Assembly: GCF_963666145.1 (NCBI RefSeq)
Contig: NZ_OY762614.1
Location: forward strand, 4,950,501 to 5,014,500
Direction: 5' to 3'
Source: an uncultured Desulfobacter sp.
Lineage (GTDB): Bacteria > Desulfobacterota > Desulfobacteria > Desulfobacterales > Desulfobacteraceae
DNA: 64,000 nucleotides
The translations under genes were made by a program, and so were the position numbers. The notes under the pieces were generated by a model. That model worked only from the letters and a program-made list of their open reading frames with translations. It was not told the DNA's origin and made no database searches. Positions 7,719-17,306 of this stretch are shown piece after piece (within the stretch, counting starts at the first letter, position 1; each line of letters starts with the position of its first letter).

Positions 7719-9258
7719 GGATTATCCCGGTACCCCTTTTGCTGGTTGAAAAAGGAATTATGGATGGCCGCAAGTGCAGCGGGCGCCCCAAGGTTATAGA
7801 CGAGCAAACAAAAAGGCGGTTTATTGAAATGGTCAAGGCGTCATGCGATCCGTCATCTCAGGGGTTCATTTTTATCACCCGAAGAGCCAGGACCATTAAA
7901 AATTACCACTGCTGGCTCGAGGAAGAGTTGGGTAAAACAATCAGCCTTCCGGCACTTCGGCGATGCGCCAAAAGGGAGAATCTCAAATTTTATCTGGAAA
8001 AAGAGGACGATCAGGAGCCGTCACCGGCACGTTATAGCTTCAAATCGGTTCCGGTGTTTGCCTTGATCCAGGTTGACGGTTGCAAGTTCCAATATTTAAG
8101 AATCAGAGATGAACGTGGAAACTGGCAGAAACCGCAGGTGATTGAAATATTTGATACCGGTTCCAGGAAGCTGTTCATCCTGGAATTCTATTTTACCGAA
8201 AGTAATCTGAACTCTGTGGACCTTTTTACCCGTTTTTTGTTATGCACCCCTTTTCCTTTGAAAACAATCGGCATCAGGCCCGACCAGGCAAAGGGATTTT
8301 TAAATTTAAAGCGTCCCATTAATGCCATTAACCTTGCGCATTCTACGCCAGGCGGTTTTTATTTGGCGCCGGATTTTTCAAGGGCGCATTCACCAAAAGA
8401 TAAGGCGCATCTGGAATCTTCACACCGGAGCCTGCATAATTTTGAAATACGGATTATCAAAGCCTTTGAGGACAGGATTGTGAAAACCGTTACCGAGTAT
8501 AACTTCAAACGGGGAAGAAAGGAAAAAGTCACTGTAACCCTACTTGATATCACCCTTGATGAATTGAGAAGCAGCACTGTGCTCCGCCAATACCGTGACG
8601 AACATAATCATACACAACATTATTTTACTGAAGACGGCGTGGTCAGTGCCTGGGTGCCGGCACAGAAGTTTGATGATTTTTTGTCAAACCAGGCAGACAC
8701 CCTGAATTTTATCCCGGAGCAGGTTCAAGAATATATGAAATATGGTTACAGAAAAATCAAAGCCACCGTATCCAAGAACAGAACCATCCGCCATGACAAA
8801 CGCGATTTTTATGTGACCAGTGGTGCAGACCGGTTCAGCAAGCATAAAAGTACACCGGTAAAGATATCCAGATACAGGGACAAACTTTTTATCTTTGAGC
8901 CCAGTGAAGACGGAATACTTCTGGGCGAAGCCATTGCAAAAAAGCCGTTTGACAGGCCACCTGCACCAGCGCCTGATCCTGTGCCCGATGAACTCGACAC
9001 CATTATCGCTCTTTTGGAAAAGCACAATATGGCCGTTGACCGGCCTATTTTAATCGAAGTTTACCATAAGGGCCTTTCCCTATCCCGGGCGGAGCAAGTA
9101 CTTCATCATAATCAATCAAGGTACGCAGATTACATGAAAAAAATGGACCAGCCTGAGGAACGTAAAAAACAGGCTTTGTTCAATGCATTTATGCTTGATT
9201 GCCAAAAATCGTTAAATACGAATCGAGTGGCCACTTATGCATCCCTCGGAGATATGAC

Positions 9259-9921
9259 ATGAAAGAGGATTTTATCAGTGATAAACGAAGAGTCTCATAC
9301 CTGTCTGCCACTTATAATAGGATATACAGGGGCCAAAGCGTACTCATTGAAGGAGATTTTGGCGCAGGAAAAACTCGGTTTTTAAAACTGCTGCGGCCTA
9401 AAAAGCTCCATGCCGTATGGGTCGAGTCTCTGTTCAACATCCATGAAACCCTGGCATCCATACTCAAGGAATTGAATTATGAGGCCACCGCCACCTACCG
9501 CCGGACTCCCCAGTACCTGAAAACGATCTGCAACCTATCCAATTGTTTTATCATCATAGATGAAGCCAATGATCTGGACTCCCGGGTCTGGCCATATCTC
9601 AAACGAATTATTGATGCCGGTGTTCCCATCGTATTTGCAGGGCTCCCAAAGGTCAGAACCCATCTGAGCCGGAATCATCCCGATATACTCAGCCGGCTCA
9701 AAACTCTGATTTTATACCCCATAGAGGTCGAAGACTTCATCGAAAAATACAAAGATATCCAGCAGGAAGCCGTTGAACAAATTTATATGGCCGTCAAAGG
9801 CGACATGAGAAAATTTAAAGAAATATGTACAGACTGCCAGGACAGGGCAAAGGAGTTGAATCACAACTTTGTTGATATCAACCTTGCTCTGGAATTTATA
9901 TCCGATCTCCCTCCCCAGTAA
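9259..9921 (+). CDS. AAA+ ATPase of the transposon, TniB/IstB-like (copy 1)
   Basis: The start ATG overlaps the transposase stop (ATGA). The 220-aa product has Walker A GDFGAGKTR (about 32-40), Walker B CFIIIDEAND and an arginine-rich sensor region (PKVRTHLSRNHPDILSR). It should act as the ATP-dependent target-selecting partner of the transposase, as TniB, TnsC and IstB do in their systems. It differs from copy 2 by a silent change only and is probably still functional. Confidence 0.88.
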   Translation: MKEDFISDKRRVSYLSATYNRIYRGQSVLIEGDFGAGKTRFLKLLRPKKLHAVWVESLFNIHETLASILKELNYEATATYRRTPQYLKTICNLSNCFIIIDEANDLDSRVWPYLKRIIDAGVPIVFAGLPKVRTHLSRNHPDILSRLKTLILYPIEVEDFIEKYKDIQQEAVEQIYMAVKGDMRKFKEICTDCQDRAKELNHNFVDINLALEFISDLPPQ

Positions 9922-10202
9922 TCCTTATCACAATTTATCTGTACGAACAGGCCACCTTTGGTTACGCCGAGGATGGCCTGGTGGTGTCTCTTTCTTATAT
10001 TAAGGATGCCGCTTGATGCTTGTTCTACCTTTAAAATTTTGAAACCACAGATCATTTTTGATTTTTTAGTGTACCGTTACATTATTTTGTAACTTCGTTT
10101 TTGATGGCACTTTCGTTTAACTCACTTAAATCACATTGAAAATATATGCTTCTTGTTTGGTGGGGCAAGCCTCAACACCGTTACAGTATTTGAAGCTCGT
10201 CA

Positions 10203-10499
10203 GCCGAATTTTAAGAAAAACGGCATCATTTTTTGAATCAGTATCCATTTTAGGTCATGCCAAAAGCAGCCTTAGACATAAAACTTTTTTTACGTTAGGA
10301 TCTATCTAACAGAGAGGCAAAAGCCCCAGTTTATACTTTCTAACCGCAATTTGAAATAATGAAGACTTACTCCCTTTCAAAAGCTCTTAGGAACTAAACC
10401 ATCTCCTATGCTTTTTGAAAAAATTGGACTGTTACAACCTGCACGGCAATCATACCCGGCCAGCTGAAGCCCATGGTAGAAATCAGAATTTAAGAGGTG
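10203..10499. other. Intergenic region, nothing recognised
   Basis: The segment follows the transposon right end and its GCCGAA duplicate. I find no gene, clear promoter or structured repeat in it. AGAGGTG a few bases before 10503 is the ribosome site of the next gene. Confidence 0.4.
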
Positions 10500-10502
10500 A
10501 TT

Positions 10503-11012
10503 ATGCTTTGGACAGATGAAAAAATAATTGGTTATCAAACTTTTGTAAAGACATATATCTCATCATACAATTCAAAAATTGACTGCGCTGATTTGGCTAT
10601 TGCCGCGTTAATTGACTTTTCGGCTAAAGAAAATCTTCCGGTGAAGCTGAAATATTACAATAATGGTTGGAAATGGTTTAATTTCGCTCCAGAAGCAGAT
10701 GATGCTAAAGAGTTTAAAACAAAGGCGATGCGTATGTTAGGCGCATTAAACGTTATTGATAATACAAAATCTATACCGACAGCCATGGCCAAATCAGGAG
10801 ATCTCATTATGTCTAAATGGAATCCAACCCTTGGTCATACCAGGATTATATATTCAATAAAGCCTATTCCAAAAGATAAGAAGTACGAAATAGTGTGGTA
10901 TCAAGGGAACCTACCGCCTGTAAAACCAGAGAAAAAAACGGATTATTTTTCTAACATCAACAATGTCTATGGGGGAACACCAAGGAGGTGGAAATTTGAA
11001 CAATTTGAATAG
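10503..11012 (+). CDS. NlpC/P60- or CHAP-like amidase candidate
   Basis: The product of about 169 aa starts MLWTDEKIIGYQTFVKTYIS after AGAGGTGATT. DCADLAIAALIDF places a cysteine at the head of a helix, and AKSGDLIMSKWNPTLGHTRII places a histidine at the start of a strand after a glycine turn. That Cys...His layout is characteristic of papain-like NlpC/P60 and CHAP peptidases that cut peptidoglycan peptides. No signal peptide is seen, which would fit a type VI secretion amidase or a cytoplasmic enzyme. The next gene overlaps its end and encodes a probable lipoprotein, a layout typical of effector plus immunity. Family is inferred from motif order only. Confidence 0.55.
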   Translation: MLWTDEKIIGYQTFVKTYISSYNSKIDCADLAIAALIDFSAKENLPVKLKYYNNGWKWFNFAPEADDAKEFKTKAMRMLGALNVIDNTKSIPTAMAKSGDLIMSKWNPTLGHTRIIYSIKPIPKDKKYEIVWYQGNLPPVKPEKKTDYFSNINNVYGGTPRRWKFEQFE

Positions 11013-11421
11013 TAAATTAGCTATTATTTTTTGTTTGGTTTCAATATTTACCGTTAGTTGTTCAGCTGGCATGAACGGCACCCCATCAGTAACTTGCGTT
11101 GAAAATATTCTAAAAGCCAACGTTGTAAGGGTAGATGATATAAATCACCGTTTTTTTGTGGTTAGCAACACAATAAAAGCCTCAGACATAAAGAATAATC
11201 TATCTTCACTGAGAAAGTGCTTCGCAGGCACAAATTGGCATCCGGATTGGGTTTTAAGCGTGTTCACTGATTCCAAATACGCAGGGTACAAGGATGAAGA
11301 AACCATTATCCCCTTTCATAAACAGAATATGTGGGCAAAGGCTTACATTTTTGAATATGATCAGGCAAATAGAAGTCTAATTAAGAATCCTGCTACTAAG
11401 CCCGAGAATATAATGCCATAG
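10996..11421 (+). CDS. Putative lipoprotein, candidate immunity partner
   Basis: The best start is TTG at 10996, 7 bp after AAGGAGG and overlapping the upstream stop; the product is about 141 aa. The N-terminus LNNLNSKLAIIFCLVSIFTV followed by SC is a signal sequence with a lipobox-like cysteine. The mature part has no family I recognise (KASDIKNNLSSLRKC, HPDWVLSVFTDSKYAGY). A periplasmic lipoprotein cotranscribed with a candidate amidase suggests protection against that enzyme, which is inference. Confidence 0.6.
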   Translation: MNNLNSKLAIIFCLVSIFTVSCSAGMNGTPSVTCVENILKANVVRVDDINHRFFVVSNTIKASDIKNNLSSLRKCFAGTNWHPDWVLSVFTDSKYAGYKDEETIIPFHKQNMWAKAYIFEYDQANRSLIKNPATKPENIMP

Positions 11422-11560
11422 TCTGTCACAAAATATTGTGCTTGGTTGGTTTCGGGAAAAATGGGCAATTATACCATCATTGTGGTTTAGTCAAAAAATC
11501 GAATTGGTAGGGATCAGGTACTGGGCAATAAATGTTATATTGGTCGCCCCTCAAAACGGA
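11421..11560 (+). repeat. Diverged intergenic repeat, copy B
   Basis: It begins directly at the stop codon of the lipoprotein gene and matches 456-595 on the same strand (see copy A). About three of four bases agree over 120 bases. The remaining gap up to 11786 holds no credible gene. Confidence 0.6.
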
Positions 11561-11786
11561 ACTTATCCCCCTAAATCCGGTTACACAATATTTTTCCAAA
11601 AGCAAAGATGATGCCGTTAGGGTAGTGTACGCCCCGACCGTCGTCAAATTAGCCCAGACAGTAGAATTAGACCAGCTTAAGTCCGGCTGTTTCTCAAATA
11701 TTTTATTTGCACCCCGGCAAAATTATTGGTAGAATCGCTTAAAAAATTCCCTGTAAGAGCATTACCCACCTGCCTATGAGTGTTAT
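11561..11786. other. Intergenic region, nothing recognised
   Basis: No supported gene, repeat or terminator found between the repeat copy and the convergent methyltransferase gene. Confidence 0.4.
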
Positions 11787-12473
11787 TCATTTTTTTGCCA
11801 CCAGCATTTCTTTGGCACCTTTTTGAAATTCATATTCAACGGGAACCAATGAAGTTTTGATACCACTATCTGATAGTGCACAGAGTACAGGTTCAAGATG
11901 CTTTGAGTATTTATTTTTATCAATCGATAGCAACGGATAAACTCGAACCTCTTTGGCAACACGACATAATTCTTTCATTGATAAAATATGTTGTTCTTGG
12001 TTTACATGCTCACTGTACAAAAACAAATAGTGTGAACACAATGCCAGTTCAAATGCATCATCCTCAAATGGCAGTAAAGGGAGTGAAGCATTTATATATC
12101 TACCTTCCTCTTTACCTGTTTCATAGTCACGTAGGAAGTTAGTCATTGCATCCATTCTGATTTTTCCAAGCTCTTCGATACTAACAATATTCTTCCAAAT
12201 ATAGTCCTTCTTCCTTTTTGAAACTTGATCCATTACTTGAGGATATATTTCATATACTCTTGTTCGTATTTGTTTTGCATTGAATTGATATATTGGATCA
12301 ATTGATATAATTTTTCCGCCAACGCTTGATAATTCTGAATTAAAGCAAGCCGGACCATCACCGCAACCAAGAATTTTCTTGCCAAAGTCGCGATCTGATA
12401 GCGAAAACATTTTTTTGTATTCGATTAAAGATCTTCCCCAAGGGACTACTTCTGAAAGTTTCATGATATTCAC
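11787..12473 (-). CDS. Class I SAM-dependent methyltransferase
   Basis: The 228-aa protein has motif I KKILGCGDGPACFNSEL, the acidic motif II end IISIDPIY and motif IV-like ASLPLLPFEDDAFELALCSH with LFLY next. The substrate cannot be told. A second in-frame ATG (MKLSEVVPWG) three codons on is equally possible. It stands alone between intergenic gaps, with unusually AT-rich flanks like many singletons of this island. Confidence 0.8.
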   Translation of the reverse strand: MNIMKLSEVVPWGRSLIEYKKMFSLSDRDFGKKILGCGDGPACFNSELSSVGGKIISIDPIYQFNAKQIRTRVYEIYPQVMDQVSKRKKDYIWKNIVSIEELGKIRMDAMTNFLRDYETGKEEGRYINASLPLLPFEDDAFELALCSHYLFLYSEHVNQEQHILSMKELCRVAKEVRVYPLLSIDKNKYSKHLEPVLCALSDSGIKTSLVPVEYEFQKGAKEMLVAKK

Positions 12474-12619
12474 TTAAATGTATAATAAGAGTTTTTCACA
12501 AAATATAGAAAAGTAACTACACTTCCGCTAAAATTTTAATTTTTCTGATATAGTTCAGCAATGTTTGTAGTCGCTCCCTGTATTGTCGAATGTTATTATT
12601 ATTCCTGGAGTTAACTATA

Positions 12620-13628
12620 TCAATGTGTTTTTTTCTTTTCCAAATTTTTTCCGCTTGAGTCTATGTTTATCTCATCTGTTGAAATCGAGTAGACGGCCCT
12701 CCTACGATTCCAAAAATTCACAGCTTTAAATCGTAAATTATCCAGATTCGTACCTACAAAAATTGCAGCCAAAATTAATGTCCCACCGGCTAAATGATGA
12801 AGTGCTAAACTTTCCCTTAAGAGTATACAAGATAGAATGACAGCACTCACCGGCATAACCGCAGTAAACATTCCTGCTATATTTCCGGGGACTATTTGTA
12901 CCCCTTTAAACCAAAAATAGTAGGCTAAGACCGTGAATACCGCTCCAAAATAAACTATGCAGATCCATCCTCTCAAACTGACTCCTGTATAATCAAATCC
13001 AATGGATTGGATCACGGCCATAGGCAGAAATAGAACAAATCCTAAAACACACAGATAAGCTGTCACGGCCAAATTGGATAAAGTGTTAGGAAGTTGTTTG
13101 CGTAACAGCAGGAAAAACGCCTCCCCGGTAACCGATCCCACCATGCAAAGATTTCCCAACCACTTAAGGTTAGTATCGACATCCCCGGCATCAGTCACGC
13201 CAGTCAGCATTGGAACGCCATTAATGATCACAATACCGGTTACCACACACGCCACTGATGTCAATTGCACGGCTGTAGGACGTTCACCGAACAATACAAA
13301 TGCAGCCAAGATCATCATTGCAGGTGATGTACTGGTGATTAAACCTGCCTCAATTCCACCGGTATAACGAAGTCCAATCAAAACCAACACAGTAAAGATT
13401 ACCTGCCCGGAGAGGGCCATGAGCAGAAGGATTTTTAAGTGCCGACATCTTGTTTTAAACAAATTGTTTTGGCTTTTCAATAGAACAGGCAGCAGTATCG
13501 TTGTTGCAATGGCAAACCTTAAACCCGATGCTAAAAACACAGGGAATTCATGGGTGATCACCTTGCCGAACACCACTGCCAACAATCATCATTGCAAGCG
13601 TTAAATATAAATAGGACATTGATTTCAT
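12620..13628 (-). pseudogene. EamA/DMT-family exporter with a frameshift near the start
   Basis: The long frame (12620-13585) gives 321 aa with about ten hydrophobic helices and two EamA repeats, as in drug/metabolite exporters of the inner membrane. The natural start appears to be the ATG at 13628 with AAGGAG 7 bp upstream (product MKSMSYLYLTLAMMIVGS), but it is one base out of register with the rest, which resumes at VVFGKVITHEFPV. A single-base indel near 13570 is therefore likely, or a sequencing error. An internal start at 13585 would lose most of the first helix. It lies downstream of an AraC regulator, a frequent pairing for exporters. Confidence 0.75.
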
Positions 13629-13794
13629 GATATATCTCCTTTGGGTTAGTTTGATAGGAGAATGCCATCATTAAGCATCAAGCACTTGGATAATATTGTG
13701 GTTATAAATTTTTTTTGATGTGAAAGTTAATTGGGCGGGTGACAGATCTTTTACGTTTTAGCTATCCTCGGTGGAAACAAATTAAAAGCCAGGA

Positions 13795-14649
13795 TTAATT
13801 ATGAACAACACATGAACAATACTGGCCAGGTGTAATACCGTACACCTTTTTAAACACACGGTTTAAATGGCTCTGATCAAAAAATCCAGTTTCATGGGCG
13901 GTAGTAATGATGGAAGTGCCCTGATTAAGTTTTTGTCTGGCCCGATATGTCCTCACCAGGGTAAGATAGGCATGGGGGGTTAGTCCGGTTTTCTTGGCAA
14001 AGGCCCTTAATAAATAATATTTGCTCAGACCGCTGACCTTAGCCAGATCCGACAATCTGATATTCGTGTCGTAATGCTCTTGAATATAAGACTTCATAAT
14101 TTTTACAGGGCCATCTTCCCTGCCGGAAGGAAGATCGATCGGCAGGGCCTTGGTGTAGCGGGAAACCAGTTGTATCATTAGATCTAAAAACCGGGACTCT
14201 TTTTCAAGCCAACTTACCTGGTCTTGTGCAAAATCGAAATGGAGCTGTCTGAGCTTCTGGGCCAGGTCTTTATCCGTTATTACTCCCGCCCCAAAGTACG
14301 GTTGGACATACTTTCCCCCGTTGATTCCCAGGCAAATGGAATTCAACTGCCCAGGACTCAAGTAGAACATACGATATTGCCACCCGGCATCGGATTTTGC
14401 AAACCCGTTGTGAACCTCTCCGGGATCTGCAATGTTGATTTGACCGGGAGCAGCCACCACTGACTCCCCGAGATAATTGAACCCAAGCGCCCCGTCCTCA
14501 ATCATCCCAATGACATGGCCATCATGGTAATGGGGGACAAACCTTTGATTTTTGAACCGTGCATGAAGCCATTGCATGTTTCCGAAATCCGGAAACCTGA
14601 TGAACCGGGTGGCGGATTTTAAGTCAACATTTGGATTTAGAACACTCAT
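13795..14649 (-). CDS. AraC-family transcriptional regulator
   Basis: The 284-aa protein has an N-terminal cupin-type ligand domain (RFVPHYHDGHVIGMIEDGA, about 32-50) and a C-terminal pair of HTH motifs (IRLSDLAKVSGLSKYYLLRAF and IITTAHETGFFDQSHLNRVF). This is the AraC_binding plus HTH_18 architecture. It lies 166 bp upstream of the exporter gene on the same strand and probably controls it. The ligand is unknown. Confidence 0.88.
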   Translation of the reverse strand: MSVLNPNVDLKSATRFIRFPDFGNMQWLHARFKNQRFVPHYHDGHVIGMIEDGALGFNYLGESVVAAPGQINIADPGEVHNGFAKSDAGWQYRMFYLSPGQLNSICLGINGGKYVQPYFGAGVITDKDLAQKLRQLHFDFAQDQVSWLEKESRFLDLMIQLVSRYTKALPIDLPSGREDGPVKIMKSYIQEHYDTNIRLSDLAKVSGLSKYYLLRAFAKKTGLTPHAYLTLVRTYRARQKLNQGTSIITTAHETGFFDQSHLNRVFKKVYGITPGQYCSCVVHN

Positions 14650-15005
14650 AATTTAACATTTATATCACACTTTTTATCCTATGTTTTGGACAAAATTGTT
14701 GTGCTGATTTGTTCTCTTCCTTCTCCCATTTCACAAAAATATGGCAGAAAAAAATAAAATAAAGAGTAAAAAATGGATAGGTATGTACCACTGTAAACTT
14801 ATTTCAAGGGATTAGAAAATACGTAGAAACTTGATTGAAGGGAATTACGAATTGTTTTTCCTTAATATGACCTATTTTCAATCTTATCAAGATTTTTCGA
14901 TATATTTATTGTAACCGTCTTGTGCAGAAAAGAATTAAGAAAAAGGGGCTTGATCATAAGATCGGCCATATTTTGTTGGGGCAATCCCAATGAGGTTGTC
15001 CTCTT

Positions 15006-15034
15006 TAGGGCAGGCACAGGGGTCTGCCCCTACA
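15006..15034. repeat. REP-type palindrome
   Basis: TAGGGCAGGCACAGGGGTCT and the following GCCCCTACA form GGGCAG...CTGCCC arms. The sequence is nearly the widespread REP unit with GGGGCAGGC/GCCTGTCCCC-like arms seen in many deltaproteobacterial genomes. It lies between oppositely useful gene ends, as such elements often do. Confidence 0.6.
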
Positions 15035-15094
15035 ATGGCCGATGTTAGAACCAATCCCAGAAAAAGTAAACCCCACAATATCTATTACCTGTTG

Positions 15095-15166
15095 CTATTG
15101 TCCCGAAAGATCTACTAAGCACTGGCATATCTGTTGTTGAGGGCTGGAGTTTGACCAATGCCCTTC
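15095..15166 (+). repeat. 72-nt diverged hairpin repeat, copy 1
   Basis: It aligns without gaps to 17138-17209 at 52 of 72 positions, sharing AGCACTGGC and TTGTTG. The 3' part folds as AGGGC-TGG...CCA-GCCCT. Copy 2 folds as a perfect 10-bp stem with different bases. Confidence 0.6.
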
Positions 15167-15353
15167 TAACTATTTACTTGGGAAGGATTTCAATCCAGTT
15201 CAAAATTTTACCAATATACTCCAGAGGGATGGACAATGGTTGAAACCTCTTTCAGAGTAACGTCTTGAAAAAAAGCCTGAAATAGAGAAATGTGCCCTTG
15301 GTCTGTTACAGATCTGAATAATTAATGACCAATATTGAAATGTGATACAGTCC

Positions 15354-16895
15354 CTATATCTTCTCAAGAAGTTGTTCGTAGGTAGACAAACCGGTAACCT
15401 CTGCCGCCAGCGTGGTAAGAGGAACAATATCATCCCGATTTATATGAGCAATTGTAAATTTTCTGTTAAGAGCCATGAGCTGTTTAAGGCCGACTGACAC
15501 TCTGTTGAGATATGAATAAAGACCGATTGCCCCTGTAGGGATCTGATCAGCTTCCTTGCCGTATTCACCTTTTATAAGACGGAAATCAGCAAAAATTTCT
15601 TCAACGGTAGAACCGAACCGGCTGTAGGTCTTTGGCACAGTCCCGTTTTGAATGGCTTCTCCAATTTGGCGTCCTACGGTAGCAGAAGCCATGGCAGAAC
15701 GGCCAAGGGCTATCATGGTGATATACGGAGCTCCGAGCGCAAGTCCCTTGAATATCTGATCTTCCGTTGCAAATCCGCCGGCCATAGCAATTGGCGGGAG
15801 TGATTTGTTCTCTTTTTCAAATTTTTTCAGAATACGGTATACAATGGTTTCAAGCGTTACCGTGGGCATGCCCCATTCATTCATCATTTTTACGGGACTG
15901 TGTCCTGTTCCGCCGCCGGCGCCATCAAGGGTAACAAGATCAACCTTTGCTTCAGATGCAACTTCAAGAATGGTACGGATATCTCGTGGATCAAAAGGGC
16001 CTGTTTTAAAGCAGATACGCTTTGCTCCTGATTCTCTCAATTGGGCAACGCGGTTTAAAAGATATTCAGGAGTCCATATAGGCAATTTATCGATCTTTTC
16101 AAAAACAGGTCCGATCCCTTTTGAAAAATTTTCTACAATCTGTGGATCTTCCGGATCAGGGATAATGTTATACCCGAGTTTTTTGAAGTTAAGTGCCGCT
16201 TTGAAATCGGTGATTTTACTCATGCCCTGAATACCTTTTGCGGCCTGCCCGAATTTAAGCTCAACTGACCTGATGCCAAGATGCTTAATGGCATATTCAA
16301 GAACGCCCAGATAGTCGTCGTCAAAATTTGCCTGAAGAACAATATCTCCTTTGCCTTTACAGTATTTTTTGTAGGTTTGAACCATTTTTTCTAATAAAGG
16401 AGACTTCACAACTTTCTGATTTTCTGTGGCCAGCTCTGGGTCCTTTGCAACGACCGCTTCCCCGATAACAACAGGAACGCCAAAAATAGCTGCGCCGGTG
16501 TAATATTCTTTCCATGCAAGCTTTGCGATTGCCGGAAGAATAAAGGGGCCGGTAATACTGGTTTTATGGTGAATCCCAAAACTTGATGAAATTTCAGCAT
16601 AGGGGAAAGCTGTTTTATACGGATCTTCGGGAGCGCCCCAAGCACCGAATACGCGGCCATTAATATTAAAATGGGAGAAATCAAGGGGATACTTCTTTTC
16701 AGAGGCAAATTGGTATATATCGGAGGCAAAAGGAACAAGTGCTTCGGTTCCTCTAATGGCAGAAAGACCTATTTCACATAATCCCGTGCAGTCACTGGTA
16801 CAAACAGAACACATTCCTGACACATCCGTAATGTGTTTGGGATTTCTCATCTTTGTATTGGTAATGGGACTTCCCATTGCTGGACTGTAACTCAT
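15354..16895 (-). CDS. FMN-binding glutamate synthase-like protein with N-terminal Cys cluster
   Basis: The 513-aa protein resembles the FMN-binding (GltS/GltB central) domain found alone in archaea and anaerobes. CSVCTSDCTGLCEIG (about 29-43) could hold an iron-sulfur cluster. The barrel signature VDLVTLDGAGGGTGHSPVKM, then PPIAMAGGFATEDQIFKGLALGA and MIALGRSAMA, carries FMN- and substrate-binding segments. It may reduce or transfer ammonia to 2-oxoglutarate using an external partner, but many stand-alone homologues have no proven reaction. It is complete and the only clear metabolic enzyme of this section. Confidence 0.85.
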   Translation of the reverse strand: MSYSPAMGSPITNTKMRNPKHITDVSGMCSVCTSDCTGLCEIGLSAIRGTEALVPFASDIYQFASEKKYPLDFSHFNINGRVFGAWGAPEDPYKTAFPYAEISSSFGIHHKTSITGPFILPAIAKLAWKEYYTGAAIFGVPVVIGEAVVAKDPELATENQKVVKSPLLEKMVQTYKKYCKGKGDIVLQANFDDDYLGVLEYAIKHLGIRSVELKFGQAAKGIQGMSKITDFKAALNFKKLGYNIIPDPEDPQIVENFSKGIGPVFEKIDKLPIWTPEYLLNRVAQLRESGAKRICFKTGPFDPRDIRTILEVASEAKVDLVTLDGAGGGTGHSPVKMMNEWGMPTVTLETIVYRILKKFEKENKSLPPIAMAGGFATEDQIFKGLALGAPYITMIALGRSAMASATVGRQIGEAIQNGTVPKTYSRFGSTVEEIFADFRLIKGEYGKEADQIPTGAIGLYSYLNRVSVGLKQLMALNRKFTIAHINRDDIVPLTTLAAEVTGLSTYEQLLEKI

Positions 16896-17306
16896 TTTAT
16901 TTTCTCCCTATGGTTTACTTTAGGCGGAATTATATTGAGGGGATAGAGATGTGTCAACTTCAGGGGTATACCCTGCTTCTTTGCAATATATTTTTTTCTA
17001 CAAACCAACTACAAAACCGAAATATTTGCTAACAGAAATATGCTGACGGTGAAGTCACAGATTTCTGCATCAAGATCGTCCATGTTTAGAAAATTTTTTA
17101 GGAATTGACGACTGCGGCCTATGTCTATGAAAACACTCTATTGTTCCGAAAAACCCCATGAGCACTGGCGTTTCTATTGTTGGGGATTGGGATAACCCCA
17201 ATCCCCTTCGATTTTTACCGGTAAACATTCTCAATCCAATACATGGCCTCGGTGTCGCTGATTTTTCCAAGATACCTCTGGGTGGTGGAAAGGAACCGTC
17301 AAATAT
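16896..17306. other. Intergenic region with structured repeat
   Basis: It holds GGCCTATGTCTATG near 17116 and the 72-nt hairpin repeat at 17138-17209. No gene is supported; an apparent 67-codon plus-strand frame over 17158-17361 runs through the repeat and into the HxlR gene. Confidence 0.5.
17138..17209 (+). repeat. 72-nt diverged hairpin repeat, copy 2
   Basis: The 3' part contains GGGGATTGGG, a 5-base loop and CCCAATCCCC, a perfect 10-bp stem. Copy 1 at 15095-15166 keeps pairing with other bases. It is preceded by CTATGTCTATG, the opening phrase of the dispersed intergenic repeat family. Confidence 0.6.

Larger units (their letters stand above)
6337..9262 (+). pseudogene. DDE transposase of the five-gene transposon, split by ISAs1-family IS
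   Basis: The 5' part (6337-6467, starting MDDLSIDDRFHLLLHKKIMN) and the 3' part (7729-9262) together equal the 554-aa transposase of copy 2. The ISAs1-family element sits after codon 43, with the 10-bp target GGATTATCCC repeated on both sides. The catalytic residues all lie in the 3' part, but it lacks a natural start; a near-start ATG at 7760 could yield a protein without the first 50 residues. Confidence 0.9.
4637..10202 (+). mobile_element. Five-gene transposon, copy 1 (transposase interrupted)
   Basis: The left end reads TGACCAGCTTTAAAAAGTGT and the right end, inverted, reads TGACGAGCTTCAAATACTGT; the inverted ends match at 19-20 of 24 positions and both continue into AACG. A 6-bp duplication GCCGAA flanks it (4631-4636, 10203-10208). 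It is the same element as 20812-25117, differing by an ISAs1-family insertion (6468-7718 with its 10-bp duplication) and a 1-bp indel. The ISAs1 insertion breaks the transposase gene, so this copy can move only with help in trans. Confidence 0.93.
14650..15353. other. Intergenic region with REP palindrome and a structured repeat
   Basis: This 704-bp gap contains a REP-type palindrome (15006-15034) and one member of a diverged structured repeat (15095-15166). I see no gene. The first 350 bp upstream of the AraC gene are AT-rich and probably hold its promoter, but no single -35/-10 pair stands out. Confidence 0.5.
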
